Part shown: one piece after another, positions 17,578 through 26,922 of the stretch
Position numbering within the stretch: the first letter of the stretch is position 1
Layout of the letters: the number at the start of each line of letters is the position of its first letter
The notes under the pieces: model-generated
What the model saw: the letters and a program-made list of their open reading frames with translations, nothing else
What the model was told of the DNA's origin: nothing
Databases searched by the model: none
Assembly (NCBI GenBank): GCA_029252805.1
Contig: JAQXAR010000005.1
Coordinates: forward strand, 1 to 57,057
From: Rickettsiales bacterium
GTDB lineage: Bacteria > Pseudomonadota > Alphaproteobacteria > Rickettsiales > JALZUV01
DNA length: 57,057 nucleotides
Direction: 5' to 3'
Position numbers and translations under genes: made by a program

Positions 17578-17608
17578 CGTCATGAGCCGAACAAGTCGGG
17601 TAATGACG
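17578..17608. terminator. Two-part hairpin after the polyprenyl synthase gene
   Basis: A nested stem: CGTCAT pairs with ATGACG, and inside it CCGA pairs with TCGG around a 5-base loop, separated by a symmetric three-base internal loop. It follows the stop of the minus-strand polyprenyl synthase gene. There is no strong U-tract, so it may be a weak terminator or an mRNA-end structure. Confidence 0.4.
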
Positions 17609-17616
17609 TTATGGGT

Positions 17617-18621
17617 TTAATACGCGCGTTTTATACAGAAATCGGTGATTTCAAGCAGTGCTTGCTTTTCTTCACTCTGCGGAAGGGCGGCGATCTCTTG
17701 TAGCGCTTTGTCGCAATATTGGCGTGCGACATTCACCGTATGTTCAACCGCATCGTATTTTCTAAGGAGTTTTAACGCCGTCATGAGGTCAGCTTCCTCT
17801 TGCTCCTGTTCACCCATGGTACGTTCCCAGAACGCCTTCTCCTCATCGGTTCCATTGGCGAAAGCATGGATGACGGGCAGGGTAATTTTTCCATCGCGGA
17901 AGTCGTCGCCGATGCTCTTTCCGAGGGCTTCTTGCTTGGCGCTATAGTCGAGTGCGTCATCCATCATTTGGAAGGCAATGCCGAGATTCATGCCGAAGCT
18001 GCGTAACGGCGCTTCCCATTCATCACGCTCTGTCACTACGGCGCCGAGTTCGCAAGCAGCGGCAAAAAGCGTCGCCGTTTTACCGATAATTACTTCAAGA
18101 TATTGCTCCATCGTCGTCTCTAGGACATTGGCGGTGGTTAGCTGTAGTACCTCGCCTTGCGCGATAATAGCGGAGGCATCGGAGAGAATCTTCAGCACTT
18201 TGAGTGAGCCGTCGGACACCATCAGCTGGAAAGCGCGGCTAAGCAAATAATCGCCGACAAGCACGCTGGCAGAATTTCCCCAAACTTCATTGGCCGTATC
18301 TTCGCCACGGCGTAACGCAGATTCATCTACTACATCATCATGCAGCAAGGTAGCAGTATGGATAAACTCAACCGCAGAGGCGAGGGCGATATGGCGGGTA
18401 CCGTCAGTATTATAGCCCATCATGCGCGCGGAGAGCAAGGTAAGGGCCGGGCGTAGGCGTTTGCCGCCGGAAAGTACAACATGGCGAATCATTTGCCCGA
18501 TCAGCGGAATATCGCTTTCAGCATAGGCAATGATCAGCTCATTAACACGCCCAATATCGCCTGCAACGAGCGCACGCGTGTGGGCAAGTTCTTGTGGAGC
18601 ATTGGTAGCAGTCGCAGTCAT
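17617..18621 (-). CDS. ispB: Polyprenyl diphosphate synthase (IspB type)
   Basis: Makes the long isoprenoid tail of ubiquinone by adding isopentenyl units to a short allylic diphosphate. It is 334 residues, normal for the family. First Asp-rich motif LLHDDVVDESALRRG, substrate region GGKRLRPAL, and second Asp-rich motif FQMMDDALDY are intact, as is the KTATLFAAACELG region. Product length cannot be read reliably from sequence, so octa-, nona- or decaprenyl is open. It is divergent from the S49 peptidase gene. Confidence 0.92.
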   Translation of the reverse strand: MTATATNAPQELAHTRALVAGDIGRVNELIIAYAESDIPLIGQMIRHVVLSGGKRLRPALTLLSARMMGYNTDGTRHIALASAVEFIHTATLLHDDVVDESALRRGEDTANEVWGNSASVLVGDYLLSRAFQLMVSDGSLKVLKILSDASAIIAQGEVLQLTTANVLETTMEQYLEVIIGKTATLFAAACELGAVVTERDEWEAPLRSFGMNLGIAFQMMDDALDYSAKQEALGKSIGDDFRDGKITLPVIHAFANGTDEEKAFWERTMGEQEQEEADLMTALKLLRKYDAVEHTVNVARQYCDKALQEIAALPQSEEKQALLEITDFCIKRAY

Positions 18622-18670
18622 GGGCGATTATGTATAGACTTCTGCGGGTTGAGGCAATAAGTAAGGCAGC

Positions 18671-19537
18671 ATGAACCCAGCAAAACGTTGTATTGGCTTT
18701 TTATGTAAAGTCGCCGAACCGGTGCAGAGAAAACTTATCTCACCTCCAGGAAATGTTGTCGTGGTCCGCCTTGAGGGCGTGATTGGTCAAGGTGGACGCT
18801 TTAGTAAAGGCGGTCTTACGGCGGATACTTACGCACCGCTTATCAAAAAAGCATTCTCAGTTGGGAACCTAAAAGCGGTCGCGGTGGTGATTAATTCGCC
18901 CGGTGGTTCACCGGTGCAATCCGCACTTCTTGCACAAGAAATTCGCTATCATGCAGATAAGAAAAATGTACCAGTACTTTGCTTTATTGAAGATTGTGGT
19001 GCGTCAGGTGGCTATTGGCTGGCCTGTGCAGGCGATGAAATTTTTGCGATGGAGGCTTCCATCGTCGGCAGTATTGGCGTGATCGCGGCAGGCTTTGGTT
19101 TCCAAGACTTGCTGGCTAAGCATGGCATTGAGCGCCGAGTGCATACATCCGGCAAGAGCAAAGCGTTGCTTGACCCCTTCCAGCCGGAAAAACCGGCCGA
19201 TGTGAAAGTACTTAAAGAAGCACAAACTGATATTTACGAAGGCTTTGTTGATTACGTGAAAGAGCGTCGTGGCGATAAACTTAAAGGCACGGATGCGAAG
19301 TTATTTTCCGGTACGATCTTCTCCGGTAAAAAAGCACATGAGTTGGGCTTGGTCGATGGCTTAGGCGATTTCCGTTCAGAGTGTCGCGATCGTTTCGGCG
19401 AAAAAGTAGAGTTCAAAACGCTCATCGTCGCCAAAGGTTTCTTTGAACGCAAAATGGGTATGCTAGCGCCAAACGTATGGGCCGATGCCGTGGTCGATGC
19501 GATTCAGCACCGACTGACCCAAGTGCGTTTATTTTAG
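18671..19537 (+). CDS. S49 family signal-peptide-peptidase-like serine protease
   Basis: A 288-residue SppA/SohB-like protease. The nucleophile region is CGASGGYWLACAGDEIFA and the general-base Lys lies in SGKSKALLDPF, giving the Ser/Lys dyad of the family. GSIGVIAAGFGFQDLLAKHGI and GLVDGLGDF are also characteristic. There is no clear transmembrane anchor at the N-terminus, unlike E. coli SppA, so it may be a soluble or peripheral form. It converges with the thiolase gene. Confidence 0.9.
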   Translation: MNPAKRCIGFLCKVAEPVQRKLISPPGNVVVVRLEGVIGQGGRFSKGGLTADTYAPLIKKAFSVGNLKAVAVVINSPGGSPVQSALLAQEIRYHADKKNVPVLCFIEDCGASGGYWLACAGDEIFAMEASIVGSIGVIAAGFGFQDLLAKHGIERRVHTSGKSKALLDPFQPEKPADVKVLKEAQTDIYEGFVDYVKERRGDKLKGTDAKLFSGTIFSGKKAHELGLVDGLGDFRSECRDRFGEKVEFKTLIVAKGFFERKMGMLAPNVWADAVVDAIQHRLTQVRLF

Positions 19538-19548
19538 TTCGAACGGCT

Positions 19549-20658
19549 TTAGATTTTTTCTAATACCGTCGCAATGCCCATACCGCCGCCGATGCACATG
19601 CTAGAGACGGCGTAATTGCCGCCTGTATCATGCAAAAGCTGTGCGGCTTTACCGGTGATACGCGCGCCTGATGCGCCGAGTGGGTGCCCAAGGGCAATCG
19701 CACCGCCATCAATATTGAGTTTGTCGGCAGGGATGTTTAACTCCGCTTGCACAGGGATAGCTTGCGCGGCGAATGCCTCGTTAATTTCCCAGATATCAAT
19801 ATCAGCGGCAGTTAAACCTGCGCGTTCTAAGGCGAGCTTGCTGGCGGGGATGGGGCCGAGTCCCATAATCTCAGGCTCCAAACCTGCCACTGCCATCGAT
19901 TTAATGCGGGCGAGTTTGGGGAGGCCGAGTCGATCTGCGGCTTCTTCGCTAGCGACGATAACCGCTGCTGCTCCATCGGTTAGAGGCGAGCTCGTGGCTG
20001 CAGTTACACGTCCCTCTGCGCGGAAGGCTGGGTTCAATGTCGCCATTTTCTCAACGGTGGAATCACCACGTATGCAGCCATCTGTTGTGACGCCGTTAAC
20101 GGGAATGATCTCTTTGCTGAAATCTGCCGCCGCTGCTTTTTGATGGCTAGTGAGTGCGAATTGCTCCATCGCTTCGCGGGAGACATCTTTGAGCGTGGCC
20201 ACTTCTTCCGCCGTTTCGCCCATATTCATATAGGCTTCTGGATAGCTTTCATAAAGCTCAGGATTCGGCATTGGGTTAAAGCCACCGATCGGAATACGCG
20301 TCATGCTTTCTACACCGATAGCGATGAAAATTTCACCGGCGCCTGTTGCGATACTGCCTGCAGCCATATGGATCGCTTGCATAGACGATCCACACCAGCG
20401 GTTAACGGTGCTACCACCGGTTCTATTTTCGAGTTTGCTTAAGAATACCAGTTGGCGGCCTAGATTGAAGCCTTGCTCTCCTTCAGGAAAAGCACACCCG
20501 CAAACCACATCTTCAACTAATGCTGGATCGAGACCTGTTTTTTCCAATAAACCATCAATCACGGCAGCGCCGATATCATCTGGGCGGGTTTCAATTAACT
20601 CGCCTTTATGGGCTGGGGTGAAGGGGGAGCGGGCATAGCCACAAATTACGGCACTCAT
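19549..20658 (-). CDS. Acetyl-CoA acyltransferase / acetyltransferase (thiolase)
   Basis: Cleaves or condenses acyl-CoA and acetyl-CoA. The nucleophilic Cys lies in NRWCGSSMQA (near residue 89), the His in GGAIALGHPLGASGAR, and the second Cys in SSMCIGGGMG; the NEAFAAQ motif is also present. At 369 residues it is slightly shorter than the usual ~390. Substrate range cannot be told from sequence; an FadA-type beta-oxidation enzyme or an acetoacetyl-CoA thiolase are both possible. No FadB partner is in the window. Confidence 0.9.
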   Translation of the reverse strand: MSAVICGYARSPFTPAHKGELIETRPDDIGAAVIDGLLEKTGLDPALVEDVVCGCAFPEGEQGFNLGRQLVFLSKLENRTGGSTVNRWCGSSMQAIHMAAGSIATGAGEIFIAIGVESMTRIPIGGFNPMPNPELYESYPEAYMNMGETAEEVATLKDVSREAMEQFALTSHQKAAAADFSKEIIPVNGVTTDGCIRGDSTVEKMATLNPAFRAEGRVTAATSSPLTDGAAAVIVASEEAADRLGLPKLARIKSMAVAGLEPEIMGLGPIPASKLALERAGLTAADIDIWEINEAFAAQAIPVQAELNIPADKLNIDGGAIALGHPLGASGARITGKAAQLLHDTGGNYAVSSMCIGGGMGIATVLEKI

Positions 20659-20767
20659 AAATCTATCCTGTCAGTTTATCTTTTCTCTATAGTGTGCAGG
20701 TATCACCGAAAAATCTAGTATAAATGTAATCTTACGGTGTTTCGGAGGGAAAGAATAAAGTGGAGGG

Positions 20768-22798
20768 TTATTTCATACGGATGGCTGGAATGATGTGTGA
20801 GTAGTTATCGGTCCAAAGCGGTGTATCAGGATCACTGGTTTGTAATTTGAAACCAAGTTCCGTAATTTGTGAGGTCCATGGGGAATTTGCAGGGACCACG
20901 ATCACCCAATCAGAAGTGAAGCTGAGTTCGTTTGAGTTAGACTTAAATCTATTTTTATAGGCCAGCACTCCCAGCTCTTCAGAAATTCGTGTGATAAAGG
21001 GAGTGAGGTTATAGTAGCGATTTGAAACATTGAAGGCGAGCATGCCAGTTTTAGGACTAAGCTTCTTCAAGTATAGTTCGGCTGCTTCTTTGGTCACTAA
21101 ATGCATTGGAATTGCATCCGAAGTGAAGGCGTCTATGACGAGTAAATTATAGCCGATCGTGTTCGGTTGTTGGTCCAGCATAATGCGCCCATCCCCTTCA
21201 ATAATACGGATGGTGGGAGGGCATTGATCAAGATAGGTGAAGAGGTTGGGGGCTTGGGAAATTTTTATGACATCTGGGTCAATCTCGAAGAAGTCGAAAC
21301 TCTGACCTTTGCGTCCGTAGCACGCCGTCGTGCCTGTTCCTAAGCCAATAACTGCAAAGGGTTTCTTGTAATAACTATCAGGGAAATGTTTGATGAGTTT
21401 GGCAATTGGTGAATAATAACTGGTGGGTTCTAAAGCGAGTTCAGGGACTGTTGACTGCATGCCATGAAGAGTGGTGCCGTGTAGATATCTGTTAATAAAA
21501 TGGCCGTTTTCTAGAGGAGTTTGCTGCACTTTCGAAACGCCGTAGAAATTACGTGACTGGTATAATGTTTTTTCAAATCCAGTAGTGGGTGGGTCAGAAG
21601 GTAACCAAAAGGTGGTAATAGCGATTCCGATAATACTGAACCCACCAAGGATTTTCAATTTTTCCTGTTTAGGAAGTGCAAAGAGATCTGAGACTTTTCT
21701 TTTTGCGGGTAGTGCAAGTAGCGAAATGATAACTAAACCAGCATATTCATACGTGTCATTGAAAAGGCTAGGAGCGAGTACGTTAAAGAACCCGCCTAAG
21801 GCACCGCCCAAAGAAACGAAGAAAAAGAAGAAGGTAAGTTTTTCGGGAGTGGGACGAATACGGGCGAGCTGGCCATGACAACTGATGGCAATAATCATAA
21901 ACGCCAGAAAATGCATGATAATAATTTCTGGCATAGGGGGGAGCAAGGTGCCGACAACCGCCATCATCATAGCGATAGGGTGGAATTTCTGACATGCCAA
22001 AATAACGTTTTCTCCCCAGGCGGCAAAGGCAATCACAAAGCTAAGCAGGTAGAGGGCTAAAGGGATGATCCAGATCAGAGGGAAAGACCCAAGATCGGTG
22101 GTGATATAGAGGGTCAGTGCGAGGAAAAGCGCCGAGGGTAGAAAGGCGCAAAAAAGCGTATGCAGTATCACAAGAGCGCCTAAAGAAGAGGAGGTTTTTT
22201 GCTTTGAATTTTTTTCAAGATCCGCTTTTAACCAGAGGTAAAGCCCTGAAAAAAGTAACAACAGCAAGATAAAACCATAACCGAAATAAAGCAATTGCTG
22301 TTCAAGATCGAGTACCCATTCAAGCAGAAGCGGATAAGAGAATAAGCCGAGAAAACTCCCTGCGTTACTTGCACTAAAAAGGAAATAAGGTTCCTCACCA
22401 GTAGAGCTATGATACCAGCGTTGTAGTAAAGAAGAGCTAGCGGATAAAATGAAATAGGGAGCGCCAATGGTAAAAGTCAGGCTCAGAAGTACCCAACTAA
22501 CAGGCTGGCCAGTTGCTGAAAACTCAGGCAGCTTGAGTGCGACGGGAATAGCAATAGCGATGGCTGCAACGAATAATCCGAGATGAAATTTCCATTGGGT
22601 TTTTGAATCTAAGTAACGGGTGGTTAATGCAGCATAACCATAGCCTGCGAGCAACATGGTTTGGAAGAAAAGCATGCTTGCGATCCAAACAGAAGGAGCA
22701 CCACCGACATGAGGCAAAAGCATTTTCGCCAACATGGGTTGAACGAGTAAAAGCAAAAACGCGCTTACTAAAATGGTTAGAGAATAGTAAGCGCGCAT
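20768..22798 (-). CDS. Fused MFS-like membrane / spermidine synthase-like protein
   Basis: 676 residues. The N-terminal ~400 hold about a dozen hydrophobic segments like a transporter (starting YYSLTILVSAFLLLLVQPML). The C-terminal ~250 residues form a spermidine-synthase-like methyltransferase fold: VIGLGTGTTACYG glycine loop, FDFFEIDPDVI acidic residue, IIEGDGRIML and LLVIDAFTSDAIPMHLVT. Fusions of this kind are widespread and mostly uncharacterised. The aminopropyltransferase activity is not assured. Confidence 0.88.
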   Translation of the reverse strand: MRAYYSLTILVSAFLLLLVQPMLAKMLLPHVGGAPSVWIASMLFFQTMLLAGYGYAALTTRYLDSKTQWKFHLGLFVAAIAIAIPVALKLPEFSATGQPVSWVLLSLTFTIGAPYFILSASSSLLQRWYHSSTGEEPYFLFSASNAGSFLGLFSYPLLLEWVLDLEQQLLYFGYGFILLLLLFSGLYLWLKADLEKNSKQKTSSSLGALVILHTLFCAFLPSALFLALTLYITTDLGSFPLIWIIPLALYLLSFVIAFAAWGENVILACQKFHPIAMMMAVVGTLLPPMPEIIIMHFLAFMIIAISCHGQLARIRPTPEKLTFFFFFVSLGGALGGFFNVLAPSLFNDTYEYAGLVIISLLALPAKRKVSDLFALPKQEKLKILGGFSIIGIAITTFWLPSDPPTTGFEKTLYQSRNFYGVSKVQQTPLENGHFINRYLHGTTLHGMQSTVPELALEPTSYYSPIAKLIKHFPDSYYKKPFAVIGLGTGTTACYGRKGQSFDFFEIDPDVIKISQAPNLFTYLDQCPPTIRIIEGDGRIMLDQQPNTIGYNLLVIDAFTSDAIPMHLVTKEAAELYLKKLSPKTGMLAFNVSNRYYNLTPFITRISEELGVLAYKNRFKSNSNELSFTSDWVIVVPANSPWTSQITELGFKLQTSDPDTPLWTDNYSHIIPAIRMK

Positions 22799-22836
22799 TG
22801 ATTATTTCCGATGAATAAAAATGTGAAGGGTGGTTA

Positions 22837-23664
22837 TTATTGGACGTCTTTCCAAACACGTTTCTTAGCAACGTAGAAGAAGCCAGAGAAGACGAGTAAG
22901 AATAAGAGAACCTTCAGGCCCATGCGCTTACGCGCTTCCATTTCAGGTTCAGCCGCCCATTGCAGGAACGTCACGACATCTTTCGCCATTTGATCCATGC
23001 TGGCATCGGTTTCATCTTCGTATGACACTTGACCATCCATCACGAGTGGCGCAGCCATCGCAATCTGGCGACCTTCGAAATAGGGATTGTAAGATTGACC
23101 TTCACCCAGTGCAAAACCTTCCGGTGCATCTTCGTAACCAGTGAGCAGCGAGTGCATGTAGTTTGCCCCATCCGGGCGAGCTTTCGCCATCAAGCTCAAG
23201 TCAGGAGGGAAGGCGCCGTTATTGGCTGCACGTGCGGCATCTGCATTCGCGAAGGGGCTAGGAATACGGTCAGACGGTTTGCCTGGGCGTTCAATTTCTT
23301 CGCCTTCACCATCCAATGCCGCGTAGCTATATTCAGCCGCAAGAGATTTCACTTCTGCTTCTGAGAAGCCCACTTCTTGCAAGTTACGGAAGGCGATACG
23401 TGACATGCCGTGGCAGGCTGAACAGACTTCGCGATAGACTTGGAAACCACGTTGGATAGCAGCACGGTCAAATGTACCAAAATGGCCGTCAAATGCCCAG
23501 TGGCTTTGTTTTGCATGGCGAGCAGTTTTGGTTGCTGGGAGTTCTTCGCCATCACCATGTCCGCCGCTGAACACCGCATAAGCGAGGCTCGCCACGATGA
23601 CTAAGCCGATAAGCATGGCAACGCCTTGGAGTTTTCCGTTTAGATCTTGCTGTTTTTTAGCCAT
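22837..23664 (-). CDS. petC: Cytochrome c1 of the bc1 complex
   Basis: Carries electrons from the Rieske centre to cytochrome c. The ATG at 23664 after AGAGAAA is chosen over an in-frame TTG at 23679. An N-terminal hydrophobic signal/anchor (GVAMLIGLVIVASLAYAVF) precedes the haem motif CSACH, and the axial Met region (IAMAAPLVMDGQVSYEDETD) follows. A C-terminal transmembrane helix (KVLLFLLVFSGFFYVAKKR) anchors it. It is the last gene of petABC. Confidence 0.93.
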   Translation of the reverse strand: MAKKQQDLNGKLQGVAMLIGLVIVASLAYAVFSGGHGDGEELPATKTARHAKQSHWAFDGHFGTFDRAAIQRGFQVYREVCSACHGMSRIAFRNLQEVGFSEAEVKSLAAEYSYAALDGEGEEIERPGKPSDRIPSPFANADAARAANNGAFPPDLSLMAKARPDGANYMHSLLTGYEDAPEGFALGEGQSYNPYFEGRQIAMAAPLVMDGQVSYEDETDASMDQMAKDVVTFLQWAAEPEMEARKRMGLKVLLFLLVFSGFFYVAKKRVWKDVQ

Positions 23665-23679
23665 GGTCTTTTCTCTCAA

Positions 23680-25095
23680 TTACGCGCTTGCACGCTTACG
23701 TGTGATGACAGGTTTATTAATGCTATCGGGCAATGGTAGCGGTTTTTCGAAGTAACTTACCAACGGCATAACCACAAGGAAATGTGCAAAATAATAAGCC
23801 GTTCCGATGATTGAAAGTATGACATAGATACCTTCAGCCGGTTTCGCACCGAGGTAGCCTAGTAAGATGCAATCAGCCAGCAATATCCAGAAGAAGAGTC
23901 GGTAAACCGGACGGAAACGCGCTGAACGAACTTTGCTGAAATCTAACCATGGGAGGAAGAAAAGTACAATCAAAGCGCCGAACATAGCGAGTACACCCCC
24001 AAGTTTTGATTCGATAACCGTACCTGTGAAGCACATGATGATGGCGAATGTTACGCCCCCTGCGATTAAGCTGGCTTTGCCACCTTTAGTCAGTTCGATC
24101 GGCAGTTCAATGCCAATACGTTCAAGCATTTTAATGCCGAATGGAATGGCTGCAATACCTGCACCGATTAACCATAATGGAATATCGAATACGACGGCAC
24201 GAAGGATCGCGTAGAACGGTAAGAAATACCACTCAGGCACGATATGCGCCGGTGTGACAAGTGGATTTGCTTCAATATAGTTATCCGGATGACCTAAGCT
24301 ATTGGGTGCGAAGAACAAGAACCATGCGAAGATAAGGAAGAAGATGCCAAAACCAAACATATCTTTAGTCGAATAGTAAGGGTGGAATGGAATTGTGTCT
24401 TTATCCGACTTTACATCAATGCCAAGCGGGTTGTTTGAACCATGCGCATTCAACGCAAGAATGTGCAGTCCAACCACGCCAATGAGTAAGAATGGCATCA
24501 GGTAGTGAAGCGAAAAGAAACGGTTCAATGTTGCATTATCAACCGAGAACCCGCCCCAAAGAAGCTGTACGATACTTTCGCCCACCAATGGGAAGGCCGA
24601 GAATAAGTTGGTAATCACCGTCGCACCCCAGAAGCTCATTTGGCCCCATGGTAGGACGTAACCCATAAACGAAGTTGCCATCATTAGAATAAGAATAATG
24701 ACACCCATCCACCAGAGAACTTCACGTGGTCCTTTATAAGAACCGTAATAGAGTCCGCGGAAAATGTGGATATAGACGACGATAAAGAACATCGAGGAAC
24801 CAACGGCGTGCATGTAACGAATCAACCAACCGTAATTGACGTCACGCATAATGCGCTCAACTGAATCGAACGCCATATCAACATGGGCGGTATAATTCAT
24901 CGCCAAGAAAATACCGGTGAGAATTTGCACCATGAGGCAAATGCCCGCTAGTGAACCAAAGTTCCACATATAATTGAGGTTTTTCGGCGTTGGATGACGT
25001 GTTCCCACGACTTTATCAGCCGCATATAAAACAGGAAGTCGTTCGTCGAACCAGCCAACCCAGCCCTTATAAGGAGATTTGTGATTTAGTGCCAT
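23680..25095 (-). CDS. petB: Cytochrome b of the bc1 complex
   Basis: The quinol-oxidising, membrane-embedded core of complex III. It is 471 residues, longer than the ~420 of many bacterial forms because of an extended C-terminus with extra helices. Eight-helix core motifs visible: [18 protein letters not shown] with haem ligands, [18 protein letters not shown], and [14 protein letters not shown] near the Qo site. It is preceded by the Rieske gene six bases away. Confidence 0.95.
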   Translation of the reverse strand: MALNHKSPYKGWVGWFDERLPVLYAADKVVGTRHPTPKNLNYMWNFGSLAGICLMVQILTGIFLAMNYTAHVDMAFDSVERIMRDVNYGWLIRYMHAVGSSMFFIVVYIHIFRGLYYGSYKGPREVLWWMGVIILILMMATSFMGYVLPWGQMSFWGATVITNLFSAFPLVGESIVQLLWGGFSVDNATLNRFFSLHYLMPFLLIGVVGLHILALNAHGSNNPLGIDVKSDKDTIPFHPYYSTKDMFGFGIFFLIFAWFLFFAPNSLGHPDNYIEANPLVTPAHIVPEWYFLPFYAILRAVVFDIPLWLIGAGIAAIPFGIKMLERIGIELPIELTKGGKASLIAGGVTFAIIMCFTGTVIESKLGGVLAMFGALIVLFFLPWLDFSKVRSARFRPVYRLFFWILLADCILLGYLGAKPAEGIYVILSIIGTAYYFAHFLVVMPLVSYFEKPLPLPDSINKPVITRKRASA

Positions 25096-25101
25096 AAGTC
25101 G

Positions 25102-25653
25102 TTATCCGATTTTAATGCGTGTATCGTTTAGGAAAGTGTATGCTGGAATTGCAAGGTTCGTCGGAGCAGGGCCCTTACGAATACGGCCTGCGGTATCATA
25201 GTGCGAACCGTGACATGGGCAGAACCAACCGCCAAAATCACCTGCTTCACCGAGTGGAACGCAACCCAGATGCGTACAAACACCGACCATAACAAGCCAT
25301 TCAGGCTTGCCTTCGGTGATGCGTTCTGCATCGGTTTGTGGATCCGGTAGGTCAGCCATCTCAGTGGCTTGTGCATCCGCAATTTCTTGCGGCGTACGGT
25401 GACGGATAAAAACAGGCTTGCCGCGCCACTTAATGGTAATGCTTTGGCCTTCTGCAATTGCGCCAAGGTCTACTTCAGTTGAAGCGAGAGCCAAGGTATC
25501 GGCTGCCGGGTTCATGCTATCGATGAACGGCCAAATGGCACTCGCGCCACCCACAGCTGTGAGAGCCGTTGCTGTTAGTACCATAAAGTCACGACGGGTT
25601 TCGCCTTCGTGTTTCTTTTTAGAGTTTTTAGCGCTTGCGCTTTTTGTAGACAT
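25102..25653 (-). CDS. petA: Rieske iron-sulfur protein of the bc1 complex
   Basis: The mobile 2Fe-2S subunit of complex III. It has an N-terminal basic region and anchor with a twin-arginine-like [19 protein letters not shown]. The cluster ligands lie in [10 protein letters not shown] and [12 protein letters not shown] (two Cys, two His). 183 residues is normal. It opens the petABC operon and is divergent from trmL. Confidence 0.95.
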   Translation of the reverse strand: MSTKSASAKNSKKKHEGETRRDFMVLTATALTAVGGASAIWPFIDSMNPAADTLALASTEVDLGAIAEGQSITIKWRGKPVFIRHRTPQEIADAQATEMADLPDPQTDAERITEGKPEWLVMVGVCTHLGCVPLGEAGDFGGWFCPCHGSHYDTAGRIRKGPAPTNLAIPAYTFLNDTRIKIG

Positions 25654-25696
25654 GCTTAAATCCAGAATAGATTAGTTTATTGGAGACACTAATAGG

Positions 25697-26137
25697 ATGC
25701 AGCTCGCAGTTTTTCAACCGGATATTCCACAAAATCTCGGAACCTTGATACGTTTTTGTGCATGTATGGGGTTGCCGTTGCATATTATCGAGCCTTGTGG
25801 CTTCCCCTTGGATGAGAAAAAGATGCGTCGAGCGGCGATGGATTATTTCGATAAAGCTGAGGTTATCCGCCATGTTGACTGGAATTCATTCCAAAAATCG
25901 ACGGAAGGTTCGAGGCTTATTCTAGCGACGACCAAGGCGGCGAAACCTTATACGGAAATAAATTATAAAAAAGATGATATTCTTTTAATGGGGCGCGAAA
26001 GTGCGGGCGTTCCTGATGAAGTGCATGCTGCTGCAGATGAAAGAGTGCTCATTGAAATGCAAAATGAGTGTCGTTCGCTCAATATTGCTGTCTCTGCTTC
26101 TATGATCGCTGGCGAGATGATTCGGCAGGCGGGCTGA
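25697..26137 (+). CDS. trmL: tRNA (cytidine(34)-2'-O)-methyltransferase TrmL
   Basis: A SPOUT methyltransferase that 2'-O-methylates the wobble position of tRNA-Leu isoacceptors. The 146-residue length and motifs match: N-terminal FQPDIPQNLGTLIRFCACMG, LHIIEPCGFPLDEKKMRRAAMDY, then LLMGRESAGVPDEVH and the knot end RSLNIAVSASMIAGEM. The start ATG at 25697 lies after a GGAG. It is a single gene. Confidence 0.92.
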   Translation: MQLAVFQPDIPQNLGTLIRFCACMGLPLHIIEPCGFPLDEKKMRRAAMDYFDKAEVIRHVDWNSFQKSTEGSRLILATTKAAKPYTEINYKKDDILLMGRESAGVPDEVHAAADERVLIEMQNECRSLNIAVSASMIAGEMIRQAG

Positions 26138-26142
26138 TACTT

Positions 26143-26451
26143 TTACCAACCGTGGCCCATACCAATATGACCGCCACTGCGTCCGCCGATGCCATAACCG
26201 ATGCCGAAACTTGGGCGTAAATCACGTCCGCGGCGATTTGCTTCGATATTATATTTCCAATCTTGAGCGAGGTCTTTGCGGCATTCGGCCATGGCGGGGG
26301 TGCTATCTTGAAAGCCAAGAACAAGGCACTCGGCTTTCATACGTTCAAGTATTTCAGGGTGCAAAGTACCATGCTTATAGTAGTGAGCATTATGTGGGTT
26401 TGCACAGGCTGCTAGCAAAAGAAGTACGAAAAGTGATAGAAACTGTCTCAT
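26143..26451 (-). CDS. Small lipoprotein
   Basis: A 102-residue exported lipoprotein: signal peptide with lipobox LLAAC (acylated Cys about residue 16), then a short helical region with two more Cys and a Gly/Arg/His-rich tail (IGYGIGGRSGGHIGMGHGW). The family is not recognised. It is divergent from rpmE, with which it shares a 9-bp inverted repeat. Confidence 0.75.
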   Translation of the reverse strand: MRQFLSLFVLLLLAACANPHNAHYYKHGTLHPEILERMKAECLVLGFQDSTPAMAECRKDLAQDWKYNIEANRRGRDLRPSFGIGYGIGGRSGGHIGMGHGW

Positions 26452-26463
26452 AAGAACTTAAAA

Positions 26464-26504
26464 CTAACGCTTTTTTACTTGATTGCAAAGAGATTAAGCG
26501 TTAG
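26464..26504. promoter_or_regulatory. Inverted repeat in the lipoprotein/rpmE control region
   Basis: CTAACGCTT at 26464-26472 is the exact reverse complement of AAGCGTTAG at 26496-26504, 23 bases apart. It is a 9-bp dyad in the region between the divergent lipoprotein and rpmE genes. It could be an operator or an RNA stem in a leader. No known factor can be assigned. Confidence 0.5.
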
Positions 26505-26538
26505 ACAACCGCCTCGAATAAAACATTAGGAGCGCGCC

Positions 26539-26817
26539 ATGAAAGAAGGCATCCACCCGAAATACGAAGAAATCACTGTTGAAATGACAGATGGTACGAA
26601 ATTTAAAACACGTTCAACGCTTGGTCAAAAAGAGATGCGTCTCGATATTGATCCTTTAACTCATCCAGCATGGGTGGGTGGCGTTCACTTTAAGAAGACC
26701 GGTCAAATGGAGAAATTCAACAATAAGTTCTCTTTCCTTGGCAAAGGTCCTGGTGAGCAACAAGAAGCAAAAGCTGAAGCTAAAAAAGACGATGCATCAG
26801 GTAAAGAAGACGCATAG
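26539..26817 (+). CDS. rpmE: Ribosomal protein bL31
   Basis: Large-subunit protein L31: IHPKYEEITVEMTDGTKFKTRST, MRLDIDPLTHPAWVGG and FNNKFSFLG. It lacks the zinc-binding Cys pairs of the primary E. coli form. A lysine/Ala/Glu-rich C-terminal extension makes it 92 residues. The start follows AGGAGCG. A strong terminator follows at 26846-26874, so it is a one-gene unit. Confidence 0.95.
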   Translation: MKEGIHPKYEEITVEMTDGTKFKTRSTLGQKEMRLDIDPLTHPAWVGGVHFKKTGQMEKFNNKFSFLGKGPGEQQEAKAEAKKDDASGKEDA

Positions 26818-26845
26818 TCAAGGTTTCTTATATAGATACAAAGAG

Positions 26846-26874
26846 AGCATCGATTTAATCGGTGCTTTTTTTTT
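26846..26874 (+). terminator. Rho-independent terminator of rpmE
   Basis: AGCATCGAT pairs with ATCGGTGCT (9 bp, one G-T pair) across a 3-base loop, followed directly by a run of nine T. This is a textbook intrinsic terminator. Confidence 0.9.
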
Positions 26875-26922
26875 GCATGGATGTTAAGTATTTGTACATA
26901 AATAAAGAGTAGTTTAGGCCCA

